A stretch of DNA of 64,000 bases, taken from the NCBI RefSeq assembly GCF_001273775.1, contig NZ_CP011801.1, positions 4,132,001 to 4,196,000 of the forward strand. Reading direction: 5' to 3'. The notes below the pieces were generated by a model. That model saw only the letters and a list, made by a program, of their open reading frames with translations, was not told where the DNA came from and made no database searches. A program made the position numbers and the translations under genes. Shown piece after piece: positions 39,994 to 48,611 of this stretch (positions are counted from its first letter, which is position 1; every line of letters begins with the position of its first letter). The DNA is from Nitrospira moscoviensis. Lineage in GTDB: Bacteria; Nitrospirota; Nitrospiria; Nitrospirales; Nitrospiraceae.

Positions 39994-41724
39994 ATGACCA
40001 CGGCCCGCGCCCCTCTTCATCTCGCTGTGCTCGTCCTGTTGAGCGGGCTCTTTTTCTTTTGGGGGCTCGGCTCGACCGGCCTGACGGACCGCGACGAAGG
40101 CCGCAATGCGGAGGCCGGCCGGGAGATGCTGGAACGCGGCGATTGGATCAGCCCCACCTTCAATTACGAGCCCCGGTATGCCAAGCCGGTCTTGGTCTAT
40201 TGGCTGATGTCCGCCAGTTACCACTTCTTCGGTGTGAATGAACGGGCCGCGCGTCTGCCTTCGGCGGTCTTCGGCCTGGCGCTCATCATGATGACCTATT
40301 GGTTTCTGACGCGTCTCCGCGATCCGGTCACCGGCCTGATCGGCGCGCTGATGCTTCTTTTGAATCTCCAGATCATCAGCCTCAGCCGCATGGCGCTGAC
40401 CGACAGCGTGCTGATTTTCTTGACGACGCTGGCGCTGTACGCATTTTGGCTGGGCTTTCAGGCGGCGGATCGGCACCCTGCCTGGCTCTGGCTGTTGTAC
40501 ATCGCGATGGCGCTCGGCACGCTCACCAAGGGGCCGGTCGGCTTTCTCGTGCCGCTGCTCACCATCGCCCTGTACCTGACGGCGACGAAACAATGGCGGC
40601 CATTTTGGCGTGAGGGCAAGCCGCTGGCGGGGACTGTCGTCTTTGCGCTGCTGGCGCTCCCCTGGTATGTGACCATGTGGCGATTGCACGGCAGCGACTA
40701 TGCCGCGGCGGCCCAAGCCAATACGGTCGGCCGGTTCCTGAATCCGATGGAGGGACACGGCTTCTCCTTCTTGTTCTATGTGCCGGTCCTGCTGATCGGC
40801 TTTTTCCCATGGTCCGGCTGGCTGCCCTTCGCCTGGTACCAGGCCTATCGAAGCTGGCGGAACAACGGGGTAGCGGGACAGCGGGACAGCGGGATACGGG
40901 AGCTGGAGTGGTTCACCGCCCTCTGGATTCTCGGGACCTTCGTCTTTTTCACGCTCTCGTCGACGCGGCTGCCCCACTACATCGGTCCGCTGTTCCCGGC
41001 TGCCGCCATCCTGACGGCTTTGTATTGGTCGCGCTGCGTCACGGTCCCGAACACGACAGGCGCGTACGCGGCCATCCACACCGTGATGCTGCTCGGCTTC
41101 CTGCTGGCCGGCGCCTTTGCGACGCTGCCGTGGGCCTATGAGAATTATCTGTCCGCGAAGCTGGTGAAGGAATTTCCCTTGGCGACGCAGTTCACGTTGG
41201 GCATCGGTCCGTATGCGGCTGCCACGATGCTGCTGATCGGCATGGCCTTGGTGGGCTATTTCGGGTTGTCGGAGCAGCGCCGCGGGGGCGCGTTCTGGGC
41301 GGCGGGCGCCTCGCTGGCGTGCGTCATCTTGATCGTGACGCAACTCATCATGCCGGGGATCAATCGCATTTTCATCGCTCCTCCGCAGGAGCTGGCCTAT
41401 GCGGCCGGCTTGAATCTCAATCCCAGTGAGCCGTTCATCGCGTATGGCTCGACGCGACCCTCGCTGGCCTTTTACGCCCGACGCCACGTGCTCTTCATTC
41501 CGGCGAATGAGACCGAACGGCTGCGCGAGAGCCTGGCCCACGAGGGGCGGACGATGATTCTTTTGCCGGAAACGATGCAACGCTCGCTGCCGACCGAAGC
41601 GGCGACCTTCCAGCCGATCCTCAAACGCTACGGGTATCTCTTACTCTCCAGCCAACCGATGGTGAAGATTCCCGAGGGCGCGCCGCCACCGCCTTCGGCG
41701 GTTCCCCCGGTCCTCGGACATTGA
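39994..41724 (+). CDS. GT83 (ArnT-like) polyprenyl-phosphate-sugar transferase
   Basis: A 576-residue GT-C membrane enzyme with about 11-12 TM helices. The first periplasmic loop has LTDRDEGRNAEAGREML, the acidic motif used by ArnT/PMT enzymes, followed by SPTFNYEPRYAKPVLVYWL. It should transfer a sugar from an undecaprenyl carrier to lipid A or another periplasmic acceptor. A run of GGGACAGC-type octamers (40867-40898) in frame encodes NGVAGQRDSGI in a loop near residue 293. Confidence 0.88.
   Translation: MTTARAPLHLAVLVLLSGLFFFWGLGSTGLTDRDEGRNAEAGREMLERGDWISPTFNYEPRYAKPVLVYWLMSASYHFFGVNERAARLPSAVFGLALIMMTYWFLTRLRDPVTGLIGALMLLLNLQIISLSRMALTDSVLIFLTTLALYAFWLGFQAADRHPAWLWLLYIAMALGTLTKGPVGFLVPLLTIALYLTATKQWRPFWREGKPLAGTVVFALLALPWYVTMWRLHGSDYAAAAQANTVGRFLNPMEGHGFSFLFYVPVLLIGFFPWSGWLPFAWYQAYRSWRNNGVAGQRDSGIRELEWFTALWILGTFVFFTLSSTRLPHYIGPLFPAAAILTALYWSRCVTVPNTTGAYAAIHTVMLLGFLLAGAFATLPWAYENYLSAKLVKEFPLATQFTLGIGPYAAATMLLIGMALVGYFGLSEQRRGGAFWAAGASLACVILIVTQLIMPGINRIFIAPPQELAYAAGLNLNPSEPFIAYGSTRPSLAFYARRHVLFIPANETERLRESLAHEGRTMILLPETMQRSLPTEAATFQPILKRYGYLLLSSQPMVKIPEGAPPPPSAVPPVLGH
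40867..40898. repeat. Tandem octamers inside the ArnT-like gene
   Basis: Units GGGGTAGC, GGGACAGC, GGGACAGC and GGGATACG, in frame. The first unit is identical to units in the methyltransferase gene at 35339. No inverted arm follows. Confidence 0.65.
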
Positions 41725-41730
41725 GAAACA

Positions 41731-41826
41731 GTGATCCGTGATGAGTGATGGGTGATGAGTCACGGAACGGATGAACTCCTTCCTACTCATCACCCATCAC
41801 TCATCACGGATCACTCGTCACCCATC
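41731..41826. repeat. Heptamer hairpin with a perfect 29-base stem between convergent genes
   Basis: Units GTGATCC, GTGATGA, GTGATGG and GTGATGA plus one base (41731-41759) are exactly complementary to 41786-41814, with a 26-base loop. More inverted units run to the PAP2 stop codon at 41830. Each gene's stop is thus followed by GTGANNN units on its own strand. It may end transcription from both sides, although there is no T-tract. Confidence 0.9.
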
Positions 41827-41829
41827 ACC

Positions 41830-42855
41830 TCACTGAAACGGCAGGACTCCCCGTGCTTGAAACAAGATTGAGAGGGCGAGCAGCAAGGTCGCCAGGACTG
41901 CTCCTTCCGTCACCATCCGTCGCGTCCATGAGGGAGGCTCGGCAAGGGGATCCTGTTTCATCTGTGCCAGCCAGTAAGTGACACAGGCAAACCCGGCCGC
42001 GGCGATGACCAACGGAGCGGTCGTCATGCAGGCCAGGCCATAGGCGATGAGCAGACGGGACGAAGTCTCCCGGACTTGCTCCGGCGCAGGCCGATCGTCA
42101 GCCCACCTGTGTCGTCGTCGTAGCCACACACCGCTCACCACGGCAAGCAGGCCGAGTCCCACCAGCACCGCGCCGCTCAGGCTTTCATCGGCGGGCCGCG
42201 CCAAAGTCCAGAGGAAGGAGAACACGACCGTCGTTCCGATGGCGGCCTGCCGCAGTCCTTCTTCCAGCGACGTGCGCCACTGTTTCCACGGACGGGTGGC
42301 AACGGCGCCACTCACCACGCCGACCACGACCCCACCGAACACGTCGCTGGGAAAATGCGATCCGCGCAGCACACGGCTCAGTCCGACAAAGGCCGCCACG
42401 CCGAGAAAGAGCGGACCGTACGCGGGAAACCGCTTGGCGAGCGCGGTCGCGACGGCGAAACTGGCGGTGGTATGGCCGGAGGGAAACGAATCCAGGCCGG
42501 ATGCGAAGGTCGGCGTCAACTGCCACTCCCCCGAATGGACAAACTTCGGGCGCGGCCGGCCGATCAAGTGCTTCAACCCGTTCGACAGCAACGCAGCCAG
42601 GCCGTGCGCGATGGCGGTGTCGATTCCCGCCTTCGTCAGCCGGGGTTGTGACACGATCCATCCGGCCGCCAGCAGCACCAGGCTGACCGCCGCCAGGTGC
42701 CAGCCCTCACCGATCCAGTTGCCCACGTCGCTGGTGACGGCCATCCACGGAATCGTCAGCTGCTCGCCTGCCCGATGGGTGGTGACCGTGCGGAGATAAT
42801 GGATAATCGGCAGGTCGAGCTGCAGCAGGCCCCAGAACACGATGCCTAACGCCAT
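41830..42855 (-). CDS. PAP2-family membrane phosphatase
   Basis: A protein of about 341 residues with the three PAP2 motifs: KHLIGRPRP, SFPSGHTTAS and SRVLRGSHFPSDV, lying in the first 200 residues among TM helices. A C-terminal extension adds about four more TM helices. Such enzymes release phosphate from undecaprenyl diphosphate or lipid phosphates. The ATG at 42855 is used; a GTG at 42885 is equally open, and upstream sequence is repeat DNA. Confidence 0.88.
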   Translation of the reverse strand: MALGIVFWGLLQLDLPIIHYLRTVTTHRAGEQLTIPWMAVTSDVGNWIGEGWHLAAVSLVLLAAGWIVSQPRLTKAGIDTAIAHGLAALLSNGLKHLIGRPRPKFVHSGEWQLTPTFASGLDSFPSGHTTASFAVATALAKRFPAYGPLFLGVAAFVGLSRVLRGSHFPSDVFGGVVVGVVSGAVATRPWKQWRTSLEEGLRQAAIGTTVVFSFLWTLARPADESLSGAVLVGLGLLAVVSGVWLRRRHRWADDRPAPEQVRETSSRLLIAYGLACMTTAPLVIAAAGFACVTYWLAQMKQDPLAEPPSWTRRMVTEGAVLATLLLALSILFQARGVLPFQ

Positions 42856-42888
42856 GCAGGACGAGGTGAGCGGCGCGATCCTCACGCA

Positions 42889-42986
42889 GTGATGCGTGAA
42901 GCGTGATGTGTGATGGGTGGTAGGCTTCGGTGTGCCGCTTCGGCTTGCTCCATCACTCATCACTCGTCACTCGTCACTGATCACTG
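42889..42986. repeat. Heptamer (GTGANNN) hairpin array
   Basis: GTGATGC, GTGAAGC, GTGATGT and GTGATGG units (42889-42919) face inverted units (42950-42986). On the coding strand the array begins 3 bases after the beta-propeller gene's TAG stop. Confidence 0.8.
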
Positions 42987-42987
42987 C

Positions 42988-44118
42988 CTACGGCGCCCAA
43001 TCGGCGAGGAACACATTGAACTCGCCCGGCTCCTTGGCATTCCGATCCGACACCCATACCAGCCGCTTGCCGTCCGGCGAGAACATGGGGAAGCTGTTGA
43101 ACTGCCCTTCGGTGGTGAGCCGTTCCAGGCCGGTGCCGTCGTCGTTGATGAGATACAAATGGAAGCTGGGTCGTCCGCCCTCTCCTCTCGTTTCCACGTT
43201 GGAAGAAAAAATGATCCGCTTGCCGTCCGGATGGAAGAACGGCGAAAAATTCGACGCGCCGTTCGCCGTGATTTGCCGCTTGTTCGATCCGTCGGCCTGC
43301 ATCACGAAAATCTCCAGCTGCCCCGGTTCCACCAACCGTTGCGCGAGCAACTCTTTGTAGCGGTCGATCTCGGCAGGAGCGGTGGGATGCGACGCCCGAT
43401 ACACGATCCGCTTGCTGTCCGGCGAAAAAAAGGCCCCGCCGTCGTAGCCCACCTCATCGGTCAACCGGCGGACTTTCGTGCCGTCGAGGTTCATCGCATA
43501 GATATCGAGATCGCCGTCCTTGACGGAGGTCCAGACGATGGTTTTGCCGTCCGGCGAAATGGTGGCTTCCGCGTCGTAGCCTGGTGACGACGTGAGCTTC
43601 TGCATTTCCTGCCCGTCGATCCGCACGGCATAGACGTCATAATCGTCCAACGCCCAGCGATAGGCGCCGTCCCGCTTCGGCTTAGGCGGGCAGTTCGGCC
43701 CGGCGGCATGGGTCGAGGAATAGAGCACCCGCCGGTCGCCCGGGAAAAAATACCCGCAGGTCGTCGCGCCCATGCCGGTGCTCACCAGCCGGACGGTGTC
43801 GCTCTCCAGATCCATCACGTACATTTGATAGCACCCCAGCCCCGCATCGGCCGGCCGGTGCGTGGCGGCGAAGGAATCCTTCATCCAATTGTTCGTGGAC
43901 TGAAAGATCAGCTTGTTGCCGCTGAATGAAAAATAAGCTTCGGCGTTCTGGCGGCCGAACGTGAGTTGGCGGACATTCGCCAGATGGCGCTCGCCCGAAG
44001 CAGACGCCGCGCCCTTGCTGGGCTTTTTGGACGGCTCCGCAGAAATGCCGATTCCGGGGAGCAGCGCGCAGAGGACAACCCCGCACAGCGCCGCTCCTTT
44101 CCCCTTACCGATTCGCAT
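42988..44118 (-). CDS. TolB-like beta-propeller protein, periplasmic
   Basis: A 376-residue protein with a signal peptide (cleavage near GIGISA|EPSKK). It contains five or six PD40 blades recognisable by SPDGKTIVWTS, SPDSKRIVYRA, HPDGKRIIFSS and SPDGKRLVWVS. It resembles the propeller of TolB but has no N-terminal TolB domain, so it is not the Tol-Pal protein. Its start overlaps the upstream peptidase gene by 14 bases, so the two are probably a functional pair in the periplasm. Confidence 0.8.
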   Translation of the reverse strand: MRIGKGKGAALCGVVLCALLPGIGISAEPSKKPSKGAASASGERHLANVRQLTFGRQNAEAYFSFSGNKLIFQSTNNWMKDSFAATHRPADAGLGCYQMYVMDLESDTVRLVSTGMGATTCGYFFPGDRRVLYSSTHAAGPNCPPKPKRDGAYRWALDDYDVYAVRIDGQEMQKLTSSPGYDAEATISPDGKTIVWTSVKDGDLDIYAMNLDGTKVRRLTDEVGYDGGAFFSPDSKRIVYRASHPTAPAEIDRYKELLAQRLVEPGQLEIFVMQADGSNKRQITANGASNFSPFFHPDGKRIIFSSNVETRGEGGRPSFHLYLINDDGTGLERLTTEGQFNSFPMFSPDGKRLVWVSDRNAKEPGEFNVFLADWAP

Positions 44119-46306
44119 GGACCTGAACCTCCTTCGTATCCGGGCTGGTCTCCCACACCGCTCGCATCACGACGGCACCGTCTTGGAACACGACGACGCT
44201 GTGCCAGCCATAATAAAACAAGAGCCGCGACACCTTGGCAACCGATTGCGGCGTCACCCCGTAGAGAACCGTGACCACACTACCAGGGACGTTGCCGCGA
44301 GGGCAGGACACCAACAGGGCGACCGCCGGCCCATTATGGCGCTGCCCGTCGATCTGAAAGCCGTTCTCTTCCAATGTGACACGATCGCCGCAGGAGTCCC
44401 GGATCAGCGCCTGAATCTCCTGACGCCGCTCCGCCCCTGCCAACACCAAGAGTGAGCCGCTCGCTGGGACCGGCTCTCCGACAGAGACGACGACGGTTCG
44501 GCCGGCCTCCGACGATTGCGATTCCTGCTCCGTCAGACGCGCGGCGACTTGGCCCAACGGAGACGCGGCATCGCGGAACGCTGTGAGCACGGTGCGCCGG
44601 CGATCGGTGACAAAGCCGTTCAACATGGGCGGCAACTCGGCACGGGTCATCCGGCGAAAGACCATCAGCTCCGGATCGAGCCGCACGCGCGACGGCCGGT
44701 GGGCCACACGTATTTCCGCTCGATGCTCGGAGCCGCCGATGGACATCCAGCGGGTTTCGGTGGCGGCAGCCGTCTCAATCTCCAACGGAATCTTCAGGCG
44801 AAAGGGCCTGGCGCCTTGCGAGATGGTCACCGCTAGTCTCCAGGCTTCGGACGGCGCGGCGCCGGGAACTTCCTCCGCCGCGGCTTGCTCCAAAGCCAAC
44901 ACGGGCGCGCCGCCCTGCTCCACCCATTGTGCGAAGAACCATCGCAAATCCCGGCCGCTGACCTGGGCAAAGACCGACTCAAGGCTGCCCCAGTCTGCCG
45001 GGCGGTTTCGGAACCCGCTCACGAACGTCTTCAAGCCGCGCCAAAACGGTTCCTCACCGATTTCATGGCGCAACAGGTGAAAGACAAAGGCGGCTTTTTG
45101 ATACCCGATCGCACTGTCTTTCTCATCGCTCTTTTTCGTGAATGCCGCGACCGGATACTCCTCCTCCGGGGTCACGTACAAGCTGTACGAGTCGATCATG
45201 AGCCGCCGTTGCTCGCGCGCCTGAGTCCAGTCTTGCGCCAGTTCGTGCCAATAGTAGTTCGCCAAGTAGGTGGTGAGACCCTCCACCCAGTTGCCGTGGC
45301 CGGGACGATTGAACACTGAATTGCCGATCCAGGAGTGCACGATCTCGTGGCCCAGCGCATAGGGTTGCACGTAGTGCCGTTTGATGCTGCCGCTGCCGAG
45401 GAGCGTGAAGGACGGCATGCCGAGGCCGCTGGCGAAGAAGTTTTCCACCACCGCGAATTTCTCGAAGGGATAGTCGCCGAGCAGCGGCACATAGGCATCG
45501 AGGTACTTCGCCGTCGCCTCGAGATATTCATCGGCCAAGCCGGCATTGTCCGGAAAAAAATAGGTCGCCAGCTCGACCCGCTGGCCGTTTCGGCCGCTCC
45601 ACTCACGTGTTGTGGTCACGAATTTGTTGGCAACAAGTGTGAGCGCTTCTGAGCGGTCTTTCACCACCCACGTGGACCAAGTCCTGCCCTCACGCGTCGC
45701 CTGGTCGATCTGCTTCCCTTGCGTCACCACCGTCCACCCGGTCGGCAGGCCGACCGACAGGCGGAACGTACTGAGCGAGCCTTCGATGTCGGGATACCAT
45801 TGGCTCTCGCTGCTCAAGTACGCGCCCTCTGGGCCGATATGGCCGGCCGTCTCGCTCGGAGTCACGAATCGTAAATGGCGCGGTTCTTTAGGCGGATCGT
45901 CGATCACTCCCCGATAAGACCAGATCAAGGTGGCAGGGCCGGCATCGATGGACGGGAGCTTGACCCCGATCCGCTGAGCCGAGGCTTGCTGGGGATACTC
46001 GATCGTGAAGGACAGCGGGATCGCCGGCTGTGCCGGCCCATCTCCCGGCGATCGGGGCTGCAGGAGAACGGACTCGACGCGAAGCGACGGCGCCAGTGTA
46101 AAGGTGACCGTCGTCTCGCGACTTGGAACCTCCACTTGGATTTGGTCGCGTGCATGTAGCTCATGCGAGTCTGGCCGTAGTTCCACCGTCAAGTCGTGCT
46201 GAAGAATTGTGGCAGCCGCAGCCGGCTCAACCGGACCAAGGTGGGGAAAAAGGATGAAGATAATGACCAGCGAGAGCGATGGCTTGAGCAACTTCCCGAT
46301 AGACAT
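44105..46306 (-). CDS. M1-family-like zinc aminopeptidase, exported
   Basis: A 733-residue protein with a signal peptide (LSLVIIFILFPHLGP...). The catalytic zinc site is GHEIVHSWIGNSVF with the third ligand Glu in GNWVEGLTTYL. The spacing from HEXXH to Glu is one residue shorter than in standard M1 enzymes, a feature of a known side group with GNWxEGLT. There is also a long C-terminal part (about 520-733). It probably trims peptides in the periplasm. The ATG at 46306 lies within an RNA hairpin. Confidence 0.85.
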   Translation of the reverse strand: MSIGKLLKPSLSLVIIFILFPHLGPVEPAAAATILQHDLTVELRPDSHELHARDQIQVEVPSRETTVTFTLAPSLRVESVLLQPRSPGDGPAQPAIPLSFTIEYPQQASAQRIGVKLPSIDAGPATLIWSYRGVIDDPPKEPRHLRFVTPSETAGHIGPEGAYLSSESQWYPDIEGSLSTFRLSVGLPTGWTVVTQGKQIDQATREGRTWSTWVVKDRSEALTLVANKFVTTTREWSGRNGQRVELATYFFPDNAGLADEYLEATAKYLDAYVPLLGDYPFEKFAVVENFFASGLGMPSFTLLGSGSIKRHYVQPYALGHEIVHSWIGNSVFNRPGHGNWVEGLTTYLANYYWHELAQDWTQAREQRRLMIDSYSLYVTPEEEYPVAAFTKKSDEKDSAIGYQKAAFVFHLLRHEIGEEPFWRGLKTFVSGFRNRPADWGSLESVFAQVSGRDLRWFFAQWVEQGGAPVLALEQAAAEEVPGAAPSEAWRLAVTISQGARPFRLKIPLEIETAAATETRWMSIGGSEHRAEIRVAHRPSRVRLDPELMVFRRMTRAELPPMLNGFVTDRRRTVLTAFRDAASPLGQVAARLTEQESQSSEAGRTVVVSVGEPVPASGSLLVLAGAERRQEIQALIRDSCGDRVTLEENGFQIDGQRHNGPAVALLVSCPRGNVPGSVVTVLYGVTPQSVAKVSRLLFYYGWHSVVVFQDGAVVMRAVWETSPDTKEVQVHANR

Positions 46307-46315
46307 CGGGAAGTT
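46290..46315 (-). promoter_or_regulatory. Hairpin covering the start codon of the M1-like peptidase
   Basis: AACTTCCCGAT (46290-46300) and ATCGGGAAGTT (46305-46315) form a perfect 11-base stem with a 4-base loop. In the minus-strand RNA the AUG (46306-46304) spans the stem end and loop. The upstream gene's stop (46319-46317) is only 2 bases before the stem, so ribosomes finishing there could open it. Confidence 0.6.
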
Positions 46316-46316
46316 T

Positions 46317-47102
46317 TTAACATTCGCGGCAGACCAGCACAAGCTGGATGGCGGTGAGGAGGCGTTCGAGGTCGATCGGCTTGACCAGGACTTCCTGGGG
46401 CCCTAAGGCCCAGGCGTCTTCCAGCAACTCTTCATTATGGCTGCCGGTCATGATAATGATGCCGCCTGGATATTCCTTGTCGCGCAACGCTTGCAACACG
46501 TCGATGCCCGCCATGCCGGGCATCACCATATCGAGCAGGATGACATCGGGCGTCGTGTCTTCCACCATGCGGAGCGCTTCGTATCCGTCCTTGACCCCGA
46601 GCGCGCGGTAGCCCCGCAGGCTCAGGAATTGGACGAGCAGATCGCGCACCAGGGGATCATCGTCGACGACCAAGACCGATTCATCCAATTGCGGCGCGGG
46701 CTGGCTGTTCGGCGCGGGACCCGGCGTCGCGTTCGGGTGAGCCGGCAGTTGGGACACGCGGTTCACCGCCTCGACCAGGATATCCAGCGACAACCCTTTT
46801 CTGATGAAGTCCGTCACACGAAGCGCCCGGGCTTGATTCTCCTGCGCCTCCGTCGCCCCTCCGCCCAAAATAATGACGGGCGCGTGAGGATCCACCGCGC
46901 GGATTTCCTTCAACACGGTGAGTCCGTCCATTTCGGGCATGCGCAGATCCAGCAGCGTCACCCGGGGGCCATGTTTGCGGAACAGGGCCAGCCCTTCCCG
47001 TCCGCTGGTGGCGGAGATCACGTGATACCCATGGCGGGTGAAGACGTTCTGCAGCAAGTCGCAGTTCATTTGGTCGTCGTCAATAATAAGAATCTTGATC
47101 AT
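46317..47102 (-). CDS. Two-receiver response regulator without output domain
   Basis: A 261-residue protein of two receiver domains joined by a proline-rich linker (about 120-140). The first has IIDDDQ and LLDLRMPEMDG, but the switch Thr/Ser is replaced (VIILGGGAT). The second is complete, with VVDDDP, LLDMVMPGMAG, IIMTGSH and the Lys in VKPI. No DNA-binding or enzymatic domain follows, so it probably acts by protein contact or as a phosphate relay. It ends 10 bases before the peptidase start. Confidence 0.88.
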   Translation of the reverse strand: MIKILIIDDDQMNCDLLQNVFTRHGYHVISATSGREGLALFRKHGPRVTLLDLRMPEMDGLTVLKEIRAVDPHAPVIILGGGATEAQENQARALRVTDFIRKGLSLDILVEAVNRVSQLPAHPNATPGPAPNSQPAPQLDESVLVVDDDPLVRDLLVQFLSLRGYRALGVKDGYEALRMVEDTTPDVILLDMVMPGMAGIDVLQALRDKEYPGGIIIMTGSHNEELLEDAWALGPQEVLVKPIDLERLLTAIQLVLVCREC

Positions 47103-47193
47103 GGCCGATCACACGATTCGCCGCCACACGTGCGGCGTATGGAACGAACAGAGGGTAGCACGAAGCCGGTACGATGAGAAAGAAAATGCGCGG

Positions 47194-48129
47194 TTATGAC
47201 GCCCCGGCGGGTTGACCGAAGAGAGCCGCCACAAACGCCTCTGCATTGAAATCCTGCAGATCATCCACGCCTTCTCCCACGCCGATCAGGCGGACGGGAA
47301 TCTTCAACTCCTCGGCGATCGCCACCAGGATGCCGCCCCGCGCCGTCCCGTCCAGCTTGGTGAGCGCGAGTCCGGTCACACCGACGGCTTCATGAAACTG
47401 GCGCGCTTGGGCCAGCGCGTTCTGGCCGGAAGTCGCATCCAACACGAGCAAGACTTCGTGAGGCGCGCCAGGCAACTCCTGACCGATGACCCGCTTTACT
47501 TTCCGCAATTCGTCCATCAAGTTCGACTTCGTATGGAGCCGGCCGGCGGTGTCGATCAGGACCACGTCCGCGTGGCGAGCCTTGGCGGCGACAATGCCGT
47601 CGAAGGCCACCGCGGCGGGATCCGCGCCGTGCCGTTGGCGGATCAGTTCCGCCCCGACACGGTCGGCCCACACTTGCAGCTGGTCGATCGCTGCCGCCCG
47701 GAAGGTATCGCCGGCGACGAGGAGCGGCCGTCGGCCGGCCTGCGACAATCTCTGCGCGAGCTTGGCGATCGTCGTCGTCTTGCCGGCGCCGTTGACCCCG
47801 ACGACCAGGATGATGAAGGGCTTCGGGCCCTTGTTCAGGAGCTCTTCCAACGACGAGCCGGCGACCGGTTTCAGCACGCCATAGAGAGTTTGGCTCAGGA
47901 GATTTTGAAGATCCGCGACCGTCGTCCCGCTGACGCTCCGCGCCTGCTCATTGACCTGCGTGATCAACCGATCCACCACGCGAGCCCCCAGATCGGCGCC
48001 GAGCAACGACGCCTCCAAGTCATCGATCAACGCTTGATCGGGCGGCCGACCGAGGAAGCGATCGAGCGACTGTTTGACAGCACTGCGTGTCTTCCCGAGC
48101 CCGTCGCTCAGCCGCTGAAACCATCCCAT
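47194..48129 (-). CDS. ftsY: Signal recognition particle receptor FtsY
   Basis: A 311-residue SRP GTPase with a short N domain (no long acidic A domain), G1 GVNGAGKTTTIAKLAQ, the DTAGR motif (G3), TKLDGTARGG (G4), and a final GVGEGVDDLQDF. It docks ribosome-SRP complexes at the inner membrane. The ATG at 48129 follows GAGGGA and lies 2 bases after the ybeY stop; the longer TTG-initiated frame is less likely. Confidence 0.95.
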   Translation of the reverse strand: MGWFQRLSDGLGKTRSAVKQSLDRFLGRPPDQALIDDLEASLLGADLGARVVDRLITQVNEQARSVSGTTVADLQNLLSQTLYGVLKPVAGSSLEELLNKGPKPFIILVVGVNGAGKTTTIAKLAQRLSQAGRRPLLVAGDTFRAAAIDQLQVWADRVGAELIRQRHGADPAAVAFDGIVAAKARHADVVLIDTAGRLHTKSNLMDELRKVKRVIGQELPGAPHEVLLVLDATSGQNALAQARQFHEAVGVTGLALTKLDGTARGGILVAIAEELKIPVRLIGVGEGVDDLQDFNAEAFVAALFGQPAGAS

Positions 48130-48131
48130 CG

Positions 48132-48611
48132 TCAACGGGTCCCTCTTCTGCCGGCATTTGGTGTGGTGACCAGACGTGGAACCGGGCTTATGGCGCGAAA
48201 CACGGCTCGTTCGCGGCGCGCCATCCGACGAGCTTCCCGCTCGCCTCGCTCATGATCGTATCCGCACAGGTGCAGCACGCCATGAATCAGCAGCGCGGCG
48301 AGCTCCTCGTCCAGCGAACGGCCGGCCTGCCTGGCCTGCCTGGCCGCCGTCGGAACCGAAATCACGACGTCACCCAGCAGGACGGGATGAGGATTCCTTG
48401 CTTCGCGCATCGGGAACGCCAACACATCGGTCGTGCGGTCCTTCTTCCGATATGTTCTATTCAAGCGCCGCATTCGACCGTCGCCGACCAACTCGATGCT
48501 GAGCTCCGATTCCACTTCCCCGGCTGCGGCCAACACCCGATCGGCCAGACGGGTGAGCGCGGCAAGATTGATCCTTGCCTTGAGCAGGCGAAGGCCCACA
48601 GAGACGGCCAT
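48132..48611 (-). CDS. ybeY: rRNA maturation endoribonuclease YbeY
   Basis: A 159-residue protein with the zinc motif HGVLHLCGYDH and RTTDVLAFPM, the YbeY signature. It acts in 16S rRNA 3' processing and ribosome quality control. Its ATG follows the phoH stop directly (TAA-ATG), and ftsY follows after 2 bases. The phoH-ybeY order is widely conserved in bacteria. Confidence 0.95.
   Translation of the reverse strand: MAVSVGLRLLKARINLAALTRLADRVLAAAGEVESELSIELVGDGRMRRLNRTYRKKDRTTDVLAFPMREARNPHPVLLGDVVISVPTAARQARQAGRSLDEELAALLIHGVLHLCGYDHERGEREARRMARRERAVFRAISPVPRLVTTPNAGRRGTR

Noticed and set aside
39907..41580. A 557-codon minus-strand open frame
   Set aside because: It is the shadow of the ArnT-like gene; its composition is Arg/Gln-rich, as expected for an antisense frame.
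46290..46320. Stem followed by TTTTT on the plus strand, like an intrinsic terminator
   Set aside because: No gene runs into it on the plus strand; its position over a minus-strand start codon is the more telling feature.
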